DNA of 64,000 nucleotides, from NCBI GenBank assembly GCA_033297075.1, contig MU858128.1:1-64000 (forward strand), written 5' to 3'. This document shows positions 34,295-45,840 of the stretch, piece by piece. The notes beneath the pieces are model-generated. The model was given only the letters and a program-made list of their open reading frames with translations, searched no databases and was not told the origin of the DNA. The position numbers were made by a program, and so were the translations under genes. Position 1 is the first letter of the stretch. Each line of letters begins with the position of its first letter. The DNA is from Rhypophila decipiens (lineage: Eukaryota > Ascomycota > Sordariomycetes > Sordariales > Naviculisporaceae).

Positions 34295-34856
34295 GTTTTG
34301 GGATGTTGAGGTCTCTTGGATGTGAAAGTTTGGGTTGGGGAAGGAGAAAGAACGTCCCACGAAGGAATTGTCGCTCTGTTTTTTCCTCGAGTTGGATCGC
34401 AGTTGCAAAAGTCCCCCAAAATCTAATCGATTGCGAACTTTTTAGTGGGGTATCTTGGATGTCCGGTGGGTCTGTCTTACGACTTGCCTCAAGTTGCCTG
34501 CCGGCTGCCGCCCGGCGCCACGCCGCCAACCAAAGCTTCCGTAATTCAGGCTGGCTCGTGCACCCAACAGGCGTCCACGGGTTACAAAGGCGCCTGCAAA
34601 TTGGGGCCTGCTGGAGCCCTGCGACGCTTTCACCTCCAGTCCGGTGGCATGCATCCTGGTATCTTCCCTATCACGTCACTGCCACTCAGCCATCACCAAA
34701 CAAACTGCTCTGACAACCCAGCGCATCACACCCGAACTTCACCTCATCGTATATCGCCGGGTCAAAATTGTGCTTCAAGAGCTCCTTTCGAATAGATTTT
34801 TTTTTTTACTCCTGGTTCCTTTGCGAGGATAATATTCAAGATCAACGTTGCCGAAC
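34295..34856. promoter_or_regulatory. Shared divergent promoter region of KRI1 and RAB5
   Basis: The 562 bp between the start codons of two head-to-head genes must hold both promoters and 5' UTRs. A T-rich tract (34797-34807) lies about 50 bp before the Rab5 ATG. I could not assign a defined TATA box or factor site. Confidence 0.5.
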
Positions 34857-35649
34857 ATGGCCGATTCGAACGCTCCGAAACCGAGCAGCAGCGTCAAGCT
34901 TGTGCTCTTGGGCGAAGCCGCTGTCGGAAAGTCTTCTTTGGTTCTTCGCTTTGTCAATAATGATTTCCAAGAGAACAAGGAACCAACGATAGGAGGTACG
35001 TTTTCCGAAAGATCCGACCATAACTTGGAACCACACTGCAAAGCATACAGTAGAATCGTCGTGCTAACATGTATGGATGATTTCAGCCGCTTTCCTCACC
35101 CAGAAATGCAACCTCCCCACACGAACGATCAAATTTGAGATATGGGATACGGCAGGCCAAGAGAGGTTCGCCTCGTTGGCGCCCATGTACTATCGCAATG
35201 CGCAGGCTGCCCTCGTCGTGTACGACCTGACGAAACCAACGTCCCTGGTGAAGGCAAAGCACTGGGTGGCCGAACTCCAAAGACAAGCGTCCCCCGGCAT
35301 CGTCATCGCCCTGGTGGGCAACAAGTTGGATCTCACAAATGATGGAGCTGGCTCGGGCGAAGGTGACGGAGAAACTGCCGACGACTCTGGCGATGCCCGC
35401 AAGATCCCCACGGAAGAAGCCAAGGCATATGCGGAAGAAGAAGGTTTGCTCTTCTTCGAGACCTCGGCCAAGACGGGCTACAATGTCACCGAGGTTTTTA
35501 CAGCTATCGCGAATGCCATTCCCGAGACGTCACTGAAGAGCGCAAGGGGCCCCGGAGCTTCGCACGCCGCCGGCGGCCGTAGTGAGGAGCAAAGAGTCAG
35601 CCTCAACGGGCCACGAGACGCCAACGCCAAAGAGGGTTGTGCCTGCTGA
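34857..35649 (+). CDS. VPS21: Rab5-family small GTPase (VPS21/YPT5x type)
   Basis: Exons 34857-34995 and 35087-35649 give 233 residues. It is an early-endosome GTPase acting in vesicle tethering and fusion. Seen: G1 GEAAVGKSS (19-27), the Rab5-specific switch I TIGAAFLTQ rebuilt across the intron, G3 WDTAGQERF, the switch II stretch [19 protein letters not shown]4 NKLDL, G5 ETSAKTG, and a C-terminal CAC double-cysteine motif for geranylgeranylation. An acidic Gly/Asp/Glu insertion of roughly 20 residues follows NKLDL and is absent from typical Rab5. The ATG at 34857 starts a normal-length Rab N-terminus; the codon before it that keeps the frame open is only TTG. Rab5 class is firm. Which of the yeast paralogues (Vps21, Ypt52, Ypt53) it matches best is not. 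Confidence 0.93.
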
Positions 35650-36186
35650 TCTTCCCCTGCGAGGAGATGACTTGTGAGGAGGTTCTCGCTGCTTGGCGAC
35701 CATGTGGTCGAAGGTTGAGGGGGAGACACTAGGGATAGGAGGAGCTGTGTCTGTTACCCGGGTCTTTTTGCATCTCGGCTTTCTCTGTTTTGTTCACACA
35801 CGGTCGATTGGAGTGTTATGGTTTTGGGCATGCTTTCAACGGGAGTCAGTCTTTTTATGTTGCGGCGATAATATCTCTCTTATTTCTCGAGAAATGGGGT
35901 GTGAAATGATTTACATACACTTCGGCAGTCTCTCTATACACATATAATTATAACCATGACTTGACTCCTTTTGGGGTGTTATACTGGTGCCTGGGTGATC
36001 TCGTTCAGTTTCAAAGGTGGGTTGGGTGAAAGCTTGTACGGGTTAAGGCCCTGATCGTTTAGAATCTGGCCACATTATCTAGGGCCAGATAGGGTGTTTT
36101 TTCTTACTAAGGACCATTTTTTTTTCGCACTTTTCCTGATTGGGTACTAATTTTTCACTATACTAGTGGGTATATTATTAATCTAG
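35650..36186. other. 3' flank of RAB5
   Basis: No gene seen. The sequence becomes AT-rich from about 36050 towards the inverted-repeat element that follows. Confidence 0.55.
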
Positions 36187-36633
36187 TTGTAACGATCGTG
36201 ACATACCACACCACTACGTAACATAGCCCAAAAGAGCAACTAGACTTAATTGGAAGATCCAATCAAGTAAATGGTATGTATAGTACGTATGAGGGTGTAT
36301 AGGGTGGTTGTTCCTCTATACGATCCTCACAACTACTATTAAATTAGACCGTTTTTTAGTAGTGTTGTATACTAAGACTATCCTAGAGTTTTAGTCTGTT
36401 CTAGAGTTATAGCCCCTCCTACGGAGTAGAAGGTAATTGCAATAAAGCACGGACCTCCAAGTAATACAATATAAGTCTCGGGTCAAGACTTTGATAAGCC
36501 TTGTCACGATCGTACTATTACGGCTGTTACATACACTATACATACCAATCCTAGAGCGGATTCTTCCGTTCTAAAATCGTGCCCTTTTGTGGGTTTGTGG
36601 CTCAGTGGTGTGGTATGTCGCCGTTGTTACAAG
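36187..36633. mobile_element. ~447-bp element with 29-bp terminal inverted repeats (MITE-like)
   Basis: The left end, TTGTAACGATCGTGACATAC followed by CACACCACT (36187-36215), is the near reverse complement of the right end (36605-36633, finishing GTTGTTACAA), with about four mismatches in 29 positions. The interior is AT-rich, has no coding capacity and holds further copies of the end words: CACGATCGT near 36505 and CTGTTACA at 36524. This fits a non-autonomous DNA transposon. No clear target-site duplication is visible next to either end, so the exact borders are uncertain. A solo LTR running from TGTAAC (36188) to GTTACA (36531) is an alternative reading. Confidence 0.6.
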
Positions 36634-37277
36634 CCGCAAGCGGGATGGCAGAGCTGCCAAAGACTTCCCGCATTCAATGGCCAGAATGACGGTCGGAGGC
36701 TTAATAATTATTTTATTTGTATCCTCATGTTATCCGACAAACTAGATGAAAAGAAGCAGGCCACCGCGAGTCTGGTAGTTTCGATTCAACTCCGTCATGC
36801 CTGCCTGTAATAATTCTGCCACTTGCCTGAATTGATGCTGCCCCAAGTGGTAGGTGCACGTGCAGGGACCCGCCCAAAATTTTGCTACCGCCCCCTGCTC
36901 CAAGAGACGAAGCGACGCCGAGACGCAAAGTCATCGCACGCATTCGAACGCGACTCCAACAAGCGAATGCTTCACCACGCCCGAGAAAACCTTCTCTCGC
37001 AGTGCGATCGCAATTGCAAACTCATGTGAAAGCCTCATGTTTGGCCGCCACATCCACATCGATTCAATCTATTACTTCCGATCCCTCCCTCATCATCCGA
37101 TACCCATGCGATTATCCTTTTCTGCTATCCTTTTCCGAAACTGCGCTTGCCTCACAGATTCACCCAGAGTCAGCGCATCTCGATGCTTTCTTCTGTCTAA
37201 CATTCGTTTACACACTTTTTCTTCCCCTTGTATTTCCCTTGCCTTATAAAAAGTGCATCCCCACGGTGCAGGACAAG
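36634..37277. other. Promoter/5' UTR region of the RING-RGG gene
   Basis: No separate gene. The frame of the downstream ATG is open to about 36882 with no convincing protein content. Pyrimidine-rich sequence at 37100-37250 is typical of a fungal core promoter and 5' UTR. Confidence 0.5.
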
Positions 37278-40200
37278 ATGGCGGCAACACTGATTTCAGA
37301 GGCTCAACTGGAGCTGATCAAGTAAGTTTTACCCCCCAAGCTCCCGCAATTGGGCGTGCTTCTCGACGATACATGGCACTGACAGTGAATATCTAGATCA
37401 ATTCCACAAGTCGAGATCCCCGCGAAGCTTCGATGCGCAATCTGTAGCAGAATGGCCGTCAACGCTTTCCGTCTTCCCTGCTGCGAGCAAGCTATCTGCG
37501 AAGAATGTCAAACCTCTCTACCTTCCATTTGCCCGGTCTGTGAACATACACCACTCTCAGCCGACGACTGCAAGCCCCAGAAAGCCCTCCGCACCACCAT
37601 AAAAGTGTTTCTGCGCACAGAGGAGAAGAAGCGAGAGCAGAATCGCGCGCAAGATTCCAGTCCTATCACGCCCGTTGATCCTAGTCCCTTGTCTCTCGCA
37701 CCACCAGCGACAGCGGAGCTTGGCGGAGCGACGTCCGCACCTCATGACGTGGAAACTCCCACAGTTGAAGGACCTCCTGGAGATTCGGCACAGAGTGCCG
37801 AATCTCAAGAAGCAACCAACGGTCAAGGAAACAGTGCCGAAGCCGAGGATGAAAACAAGAATGGCGCTGGAGAAGAAAGTGCTCCCCAGAAGGTAAGATG
37901 CGGCCCATCGAGACAAGTCAAGCACGCAATGATGTTAACATTGGGGAATTAGGCCGAGGATCTCCCAAACGGTACCGAACACCCCACGGAGCAGGGCGAT
38001 GAGACGGGACCGGCTGCGGCTCAACCAGATGGCGAACAGACCGAGGGCGCCGACGCTACAAAGGAGGAGGAACAAGATGGTGATGGAGAAGCGGTGCCCA
38101 GCACAGAAAACGCTGTAGCACCTGGCTTTGGAAATATGGCCGGGTCTTTTCCTGGCATGAATTTTGGTCCGGGGGGCTTCGAGCAAATGCAGATGATGAT
38201 GATGCAGAACGGCATGGCGCCCGGTGCTTTTGGCGCTTTTCCGATGATGGGTCAGTTGAGTCAATCTTGGAGATCCTACCTTGCCTACAAATTGAACCAC
38301 AGAACTAACGTTGCCCCCCAAGGTATGCCAGGCATGAATATGGATCCAATGGCGATGCAGATGTACATGAACGGGGGAGTTCAAGGCATGGGCATGAACG
38401 GCATGAACATGAATATGGGCATGGGAGGTTATGGTGGCGAGGCCAATAATAACTGGAACGGACAGCAGCAATCATGGAATGTCGGCCCAGATAATTTCAA
38501 TCATCCAAATGCTTCTGGAATGGGCAACGGTGATTTTGGTTCGTTTAACAACTCTGGTTTCCAGACAGGATACAATCAAGGTAATTATGGCCACCATAAT
38601 CAGTTCAATGACTATCGCGGCCGAGGCCAGTTTGGTGGTTTCCGCGGTAGAGGGCGTGGTCGCGGTGGTGGCTATGGCTACGGATATGGGCGCGGTGGGA
38701 ACTTCAATCAGGGCTACGGCTACTTCAACGAGCAGAACTACGCAGGCCAGCAACAGTACCAGAACGGCATGATGAACAATAACATTCCGAGCGGCCCCGG
38801 CGGTGAGGGTGGTTTCCCCCAACAGCAGCAGCAGCAGCAAGACCCAAGTGAAGCAAAACCTGACGGTGATGTGGACGAGTTTGGGCGTTCAATACGTGCT
38901 AATGCCGACAAAGAGGGCGGCGATGCGGATGGTGACGCCGAGGCTGCACCAGCGGAGACGTCGCAAGATGGTGCCATGGAGCAGCAACAGCAGCAAGGGG
39001 ACGAAGGCAATGGCAGTGGTGTTAATCCTGGTGATCTGAACGATTCCACTAATAACCCAGAGAATGGCCTCATGTCTTCCCACCGCCCGCATATTGGAGG
39101 TGATGTCCAGGTGCTTGTCGGTGACAATTCGTTCTACCCAGGCCCGAACAATGGATTTGGTGGTGGACCCGGCGATGGCAACGGTATGATGTTCAATAAC
39201 CAGCCCGTTCCCGATGCTCCCATTAATGCGCCCAAGGGGCCCAAAGCTATGATGTGGGGGCTGCCCAACACGAGCTTCAAACATCTCCAGGCCCGGGGTT
39301 GGGTCGACACCAACAAGAAGCCTGCTACACCCACCAGTGCCGACGGAATGGGCTACCCTAGCCCGGTAGTCGATCAAGGAACACGGTCAGGCAGTAGGTC
39401 ATCTGTTGGTTCACGTGGTAGACATTCAGAGCGTTACCCGGATGGCTCTAGAAAGAGGAGCAGAGAACGGGATACAGACAGAGACCGCCGCCATGAGAAT
39501 GACTACGGTAGAGACCAGGAGCGAGACCGGCGGGATCGTCGTGATAGGTCCCATTCTGCTGATTCAGCCCGCAGCAGGGGCCATGATCGAAAGGAGTCGT
39601 CGTCTCACCGGCGCAGCAAGCGGGCCAGATCACGCTCCGTAACCGATGGAGAGGGCGACGACGAGCACCACCGACATCGCAGACACGAGCGCAGAAAGCA
39701 CTCGTACGCAGATGACACTAAAGAATCCAAGGTCCGCGACGACGAGCGAGCGCGGTCTGCGTCACCGACAGCCGATGACACCCGACGATCGAGCCACCGG
39801 AGCAGCCGGAAAGAACGGAGCGAACGTGACTCGGATAAACGCCGAGACAGAGAAAAGGATTACGACCACGATCATAAAAGCCACAAATCTAGCCGCCGCT
39901 CTCATCGTGACCGCGATCGTGACCGGGACCATCATGATCGCTCCGACAGAGATCGTGACAGGGAGAAGGACCGCAGCACCCGCGATAAAGACCGTGATCG
40001 CGAGAAGGACAGGGATCGGGACCGCGACCGCGATCGTAAAGAACGAAATCGTGACAGAGAGCACAGGGACCGCGACCGCCGAGACCGCGATCGAGACCGA
40101 GACCGGGATCGCGACAGGGATCGGGACAGGGACAGAGAAAGCCGTCATCGGAGCAGCAAAAAGGCCTCTACTAGCGATGATATCTCCCCCACCGTGGAGA

Positions 40201-40595
40201 ACTCGGAAGGGATGGATCCTCCTGCCCTACACAGCAGCGGCCGGGGCCTGGAAATCAAGGGCGCGGGAGCAGAGAAAGACAAAGACAGTGGGCGCCGTCG
40301 GTCCTCGCAAGCATCGGTCCTGGGTCCCGCAGCGGCAGCCCTAGACCCCCATGCGGCCGAGCGCGCGGCTCGGGATCGGGAGAGGCTTCTTAAGGAGACT
40401 AGACGAATGGCTATGATGACGGCTTCTTCTGCTGGTACTAAGCGAAGTCGCGGAGATGATGCTGATGGTGAGTCATCTAGACGGGGAAGCAGCCGGCGCA
40501 AGGGCCGACGCGGAGAGGTGTTTAGTATTGAGGACGAAGAGGAGAGGATGAGGAAGTTGGAGGCTGAGAGGGAAGCGGCTAGGTTTGAGGGCTAG
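37278..40595 (+). CDS. RBBP6/Mpe1-like RING protein with RGG, poly-Q and Arg-Asp repeat tail
   Basis: Exons 37278-37321, 37397-37892, 37953-38250 and 38323-40595 give 1036 residues. The N-terminal cross-brace has only cysteines as ligands: C28-x2-C31, CC 43-44, C49-x2-C52 and C60-x2-C63. That is the pattern of the RBBP6/Mpe1 RING rather than a C3HC4 finger. The DWNN domain and zinc knuckle of true Mpe1 are not seen. After an acidic linker comes a Met/Gly/Asn-rich low-complexity stretch, an RGG box (GRGQFGGFRGRGRGRGG), a poly-Q run, and an Arg-Asp/Arg-Ser tail with runs of RD dipeptides ending in basic helices. This suggests an RNA-associated nuclear protein, perhaps an E3 ligase linked to mRNA processing. 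That role is inference. The third intron is 72 nt and in frame. Confidence 0.85.
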
Positions 40596-42004
40596 GAGCC
40601 TCGTGAAAGCTCCTCTACGAGTGGTACTCGCTATGATCCTGATCGGGTTAAAGTGCGTTTCCAACGCCGGCGGCGAAGACGGAACAGATGAAGAAGAAAT
40701 GTTGAAGTATGAAATGTTTTGGAAGAAAGAAATACTCGGCGAAAAACCAAAAATATCCAGCGAGGGTGAGGGAGCGAACTTGAACATTCATGGCTGCATT
40801 TTCATTCTGGGAGGGACGGATCTTGGCACTCTGCCCCTTTTACCTCCACTCAATCATACATTTGCATGGTGGACAGTTTCTTTTTTGCCGTTTCCCTTCT
40901 CTCTGTTGTACATTCAAGGGTAACAAGGGGTAAGGAACCCAAGCCCAACCAGGAGTCTGTTTATACTCACGACAAGTATTTATTAAATAGCATAAGATGA
41001 TGTTGGTTGTACTGTCTGAACTTGGGGCCTTTGGGAAGGTGATAGGGGCATAATAATTAAATAAATACAATCAAACGGTCCCTTTCCAACTCACCGGTTT
41101 CCAGTGTCCCAAAACAGTAAACCCACAGTCGATATCAATGTTTCTTTGTAGCATGGCCTTTTGCCTCGGAAGGGTGTACGTCCCTCGACCTAACGATACC
41201 AAACAAAACTTGCCAGCGAAGGTGATGGTTATGAAGTTGTACTGTCAGAATGGTGATGATTCGGCCACGACAACTCACGAGGACAGTTTCAGGGGTCGTT
41301 ATTGCAGCCCATATGGAGTTGAGACCAGCACGCCAAGACCTACCAGCTCGTCTCGTGGCGGTCGTTTCTTCACAACTGGCATGAACGTCAAGCATTGAGC
41401 TTGTTCCCCGCCATCGTTAGTGTGGGGAGGAGCGGGAGAGGCGGGGTTTTCAACGCTGTGGAGTATTTAGTGGCATGTCATCACTGGGCGGTGTGAACAG
41501 CGACAGGCGCTGCAACGAAAGTAGGAGCTCAGCTAGGCCTAATAAGGCGATACCGGACCTCATATCAGCGTTATCAGTCGCGGGTGGCTCGGTACCTCTT
41601 TGGGCATTCACAGAGAGACAGCATCTGCCCCTCACTCCTCTCATCATCGTACTGTAACTTTGAACCCGTGGCCCATGGCTGTGCTGCGATATCCATCCAA
41701 GTGCGGGACAGATACTTCTTCGTCCTTTCACAACTTCCTCAACCTCTCCCTTTGTTTTAAGTTCACGGTAGAGTGACAAAAGCGCGTTTAAGCCACTGTG
41801 GAATAACCGTTATCGCATCAGAAGACCTGCTACTAGAACAGAGTTAATAAATCATTTCATTCCTTGTCGAACCTGACAGTTACCGAGGCCACCTCCTTCC
41901 TTCCTTCTGCATTCCTCCCTCTTTCGCCCTTCAACTTGAAGCTCAATACATGATAGCTTCGCCTTGACCGTTCGGAAGAGGAGACACCAAGAGCATAAGA
42001 AAAG
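40596..42004. other. Intergenic region between RING and septin-like genes
   Basis: No gene supported. Two overlapping frames of 86 codons on opposite strands at 41135-41398 have no recognisable content. The stretch from about 41870 is pyrimidine-rich and is probably the promoter and 5' UTR of the next gene. Confidence 0.55.
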
Positions 42005-44618
42005 ATGCGACCGTTAAACGTGCCTCCCCCGGGACAGCGTCATAACGTCGATAACGATGTGCCTTTGACCGGCTTTGGCCTCCCTCGGAGCCCTCAGATG
42101 ACCTACTTCCTTGCCGACGAGTCCACGATCGGCTCAACGGCCCCGCTGCCTGGCCATAACCATCACCGCTGCCCTCATCCTCTTCAGTCTCGATCAAAAG
42201 AGAACAATAGCGCAGGATGCAGCTGCGCGCCGAAGGTTCAACCCAGAGCCGAGAGCTCCGAGGCTATCAGCAACATGGTTCGCGGGGGCAGCAACGGCAG
42301 CAACAGCATCTCGCGCCTTGACCTTGACAAGAATAAAGAGAAATATGAAAATTCTTGCGCTGCTGGTAGTAGCAGAAGCCAGACCGAGATGAGTGCGGCC
42401 ACATCATCAACCCTCGAAGACGATGACGCCACGCCATTACCGCCATACCTACAATCTCCCATAATAAGTCACAATGATTCCACGCCAAGAACTCCCGTAA
42501 TGCTGGCTAAATCCGGTCCTCCCTCGTCGGCGCTGAGCAGCGTATCATCCTCTCGCCGAAACTCGTTTGCGGGTTCTCTGTCCGATAGCCTCCACCTCCT
42601 AGATACCACTGTGCCTCCAAGCTTGAACGGTGACCACGATGACGATGGTCAAACGGGCGAAAACAATGGTCCAGAAAGAGTAGTTGATGATAAGGACAAT
42701 ACCACCAGCTTGCCGACGAGCATGATGATGGATAGCGGGAGCGTACCGCAGCTCATCATGCCGAGCATCAAGATGCCGAGTAGACGGCCATTCACAGACG
42801 AGGGCAAAGCCATGGGTCGGTTGAAGGTCATGATTGCCGGAGATACAGGGGTCGGCAAGACGTCGCTGATCAAGGCCATCGTGCAGTCTTGCAAGCATAT
42901 CGTTCATGTTGATCCTATTGGGCCATCTATGGCCTCTTCGGGGTTAATGACGAGGTCCAGGCAGAGGACTAGCGGTGGTGGCAGAAGTGGCAGGCTATCG
43001 AGATCATCCTCGGAGCTCGTCGGGACGAGTCAGATCACGGAAATATATGCGAGCACGAAACCGTACCCCGAGTGGTGGTCCGAGATTGACGACTTCAAAG
43101 TGCTCAGACGGAGGAAGAGTCTGGGCGATACTGTCCTGGATCGGAATATTTGCTTTGTGGACACGCCTGGTTATGCGAGCTTTTCCTCGGTATGTTCTTC
43201 GGATGACTATCTCCTTTTTAGGCGTATAAAACAAGTTCAATGAACTGACCTGACTCTGTTGCTTTAGAACATGGACACGATAACACCCGTGGCCCGTTAC
43301 GTCGAGACAAACCTCCATCGAATGAGTACAAATGCTCTCGCGGATGGCGATATGCTGAACCTGCTTGGTGGAGAAGGCGGTGTTCAGGTCGATGTGGTGT
43401 TCTACATGGTCTCGAATAGTAGGTTGCAACACATGGCAAGACAGATTGGTGGCATGCTAACTTATTGCCTCACTAGAACTTCGACCTGTCGATCTGGCGT
43501 ATCTTCGCGAACTAGCCCCCCTAACGAATATCATTCTCCTCCTCGCCCAAGCGGACCTTATGATGCCCGAGCAGATCGCTGCCACCAAGGAACAAATACT
43601 AGGCCAACTGAACGAGGCAGATATCCGCCTCTTCTCCTTCGCCATGCCGACGCCGGCCTCCATCACCACCACCGGCTTATCAACAGAATCAACGCCAGGC
43701 AAATCTGGCGTATATGCCATCTCCACCGCCGCAGGATCCGACCATGATATCATGGACGCCAGTCTCCTAATGAGCCCAGACTACGTTGAACCCCTTCAAT
43801 CATCCGAGCTTTCCGGCCTAGTCGAACAAGTCTTCAGTCAAAACGGCGCCGCCTGGCTCCGACACGCCGCAGCACGCAAATACGTCCAATGGCGCAAGTC
43901 CGGCGCCGAGCTTAGCAAGCCCTACCCAAGTCCTCGAGTATCCCTCTCCCCGGCCAGAACCAACCTCTCCCACCTGGATTCTCCTTCCTACGGTCTATCT
44001 CGACTGCCCTCAGAATTCAGCCTATCCTCTCGCAACAACCAGATCCTCACACCAGCCATGGGCGCTACCTCGTCGTATGCGCTAGCCCGCATAGCAGACC
44101 ATACCCAACGCGAGGAACGTCTCGCCCAGGTGCGCCTCGCCAACTGGGCGGCAGAGCTACAAAAGAGTCTGGCCAAAGAACGCGCCGAGATTGAGACTAT
44201 CGCCCGCGGAGAGAGGGCCATTTGGCTGGCTGAGAAACTCAACGAGTGTGTCCAAGATGGTACATTAGTCCCAGTGTCGGGCAGGAACCAGAGCTCTTCA
44301 CGACGGAATGGGACTGATGTCTGGCGCTCGTCTACTCACACAAGTAGTCGGCGGAGAAGGCCCGGTGGTGAGAGGGTATCTTCGTCCTCGTCCGCGACGT
44401 CGACTTCCTCGGCTTCTCAGACTGGGGCAGAACACCAGGACCCGCTGGGATTGTTGCAGGTGGCGGCGGATTTGAGATATAAGAGTATTGTTGCCCTTGA
44501 GGTATTGGGGAGTCTTGGGGTGCTGGGTGGTCTGGCCTTGTGGATTTCTAGGCAGTTGTTTCAGTTCCAGGGTGTGGAGAGGGTTGCTGGGGAGTGGGAA
44601 CGGTTTTGTGGGTGGTAG
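42005..44618 (+). CDS. Septin-like GTPase with C-terminal membrane anchor
   Basis: Exons 42005-43189, 43268-43418 and 43477-44618 give 825 residues. A Ser/Asp-rich N-terminal region of about 270 residues precedes a septin-type G domain: P-loop GDTGVGKTS (279-287), G3 DTPG (386-389), then SNKLRPVDLAYLREL across intron 2, matching the septin stretch that follows G3. The G4 motif reads AQAD instead of the septin AKAD, losing the usual base-contacting Lys. A charged helix (ERLAQVRLANWAAEL and after) follows. Near the end, VLGSLGVLGGLALWI is a single predicted membrane span about 20-45 residues from the C-terminus. Canonical septins are shorter and lack a membrane anchor, so this is a divergent fungal member. 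A role at membranes is inference. Confidence 0.85.
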
Positions 44619-45023
44619 ATGACGTTTCTCTCGTTTCCTTTTTTCCCTCTCCCACTTTGGGGTTTTCTTTTGTATCTCCGTCACTGCATTGGGGAAGAAC
44701 GAATGGGTGGTGTTTTGGTTCATAAGGTAGGGGGCGGTGTTCTAGGACATATCACTCTATATTTCCATGTATCATCCATCTGTTTATGAAAGTTGGGTAA
44801 AGGGGCACGGGTTTGGTTCAGGCGTTGAGGTCTATCATGTGAGTCTCTTGGTGGCTGGGTCAGGATGAATGATACGATGGGTACGATTTGTTGGGTATGA
44901 CGGGTATGACGCAAGGGTTGAATATCCAAGCTTGTATCTATCTACCTGGCTAGCTAAGGCGGATTCTTTAACCATGTTAGGAGGGAAGGAAGGGTTCGGT
45001 CGATAAAAAAGGCAAAAGCTCCA

Positions 45024-45244
45024 GGCCCCCCTCAACAGGCACTTGTCTCATTTTGAAGTGCCTGCTGAGAGGGGCCCTTAGGAAAAGGCTCGAACGCCTT
45101 TTCTAACGATTTGGTTTACAGTCGATTTGAACTCATGAACTCTCGAGAGCTCGGGGGCGGAGGATGGGGCGGGTTCAGCGAGGGGATTAAACCACTCGGC
45201 CAAATGGCCGAGCAGCCGAAGTGTCATTCCTAGTCCCCTCGCTG
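45024..45244. repeat. Cluster of four inverted repeats (hairpins)
   Basis: There are three separate hairpin units and a palindrome. First, 45024-45044 pairs with 45056-45077 (arms with core CAGGCACTT/AAGTGCCTG, ~19 of 21 positions). Second, GAAAAGGC (45082-45089) pairs with GCCTTTTC (45096-45103). Third, TCTCGAGA sits at 45141-45148. Fourth, CAGCGAGGGGA (45176-45186) pairs with TCCCCTCGCTG (45234-45244) and encloses CTCGGCC/GGCCGAG (45195-45212). The density is well above the rest of the window. Confidence 0.75.
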
Positions 45245-45516
45245 TTCAAAGTTGCTGCTAGAACGGTGGTTATATACTGTTAGTCTGGTGCTTTGGCATT
45301 TTACGCACCACTTGACATGGGTCCTTCAGATAGTCGAGGGCATTCCTCTCACTGGGATAGAAGCACATATCTAGGGAGCTACCAAATATATCCCCTCTTA
45401 TAACTTCCCTAGACAATCGTAAGTCAAGCATCAAGATGTGGAGGTAACTGGCAGCTGCCAGTGCCATTTCTCAACATCGTCTCACACAAACACCAAACAA
45501 GTCGAGGTCTGAACAG

Positions 45517-45540
45517 GCAGAGCAGAGCAGAGCAGAGCAG
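45517..45540 (+). repeat. (AGCAG)n short tandem repeat
   Basis: Nearly five copies of AGCAG lie between the septin-like gene and PIK1 in non-coding DNA. Confidence 0.9.
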
Positions 45541-45840
45541 CCCGTTTCCATTTTCCCATTCCGCATCTCATCCAGCGGCATCTTCTCTCCCCCTCTCTTC
45601 ACTTGGTTTTCCTCGTTCACCTCTAACATGATTCCTCAATCAGAGCATCAGCAACGCCAGCAACACCACTGCAGGAGCAACTGAGATGATCCATCAGAAA
45701 CCGTATATACATTGGATGATTTGCTAGCTGGAAGGGAACGCATCTTGCACCACCATGCCGCCCGCAACAGATAACCCAGGTTTATATAAACCTGTCGAGT
45801 CCGATAACCAACCGACGATAAAAGACCTCTGTGAGGTATT

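Larger units (their letters stand above)
44619..45840. other. Intergenic region with palindrome cluster
   Basis: It separates the convergent septin-like gene and PIK1. It holds several strong inverted repeats at 45024-45244, listed separately, and a short tandem repeat at 45517-45540. No protein gene is supported. Confidence 0.6.

Noticed and set aside
35083..35471. Minus-strand frames opposite the Rab5 gene
   Set aside because: Shadows of the clearly coding + strand.
36188..36531. Solo LTR (TGTAAC...GTTACA)
   Set aside because: The 29-bp inverted match continues to 36633, and no 5-bp target duplication flanks 36188-36531, so an inverted-repeat element fits better.
39470..40145. Short direct repeats of GACCGCGAT type that could be taken for an array
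   Set aside because: They encode the Arg-Asp repeat tail of the RING protein, with no spacer structure; not CRISPR and not a separate repeat element.
45078..45215. Functional tRNA gene
   Set aside because: Box A and box B words are present but the acceptor, D and T stems do not pair; at best a relic.
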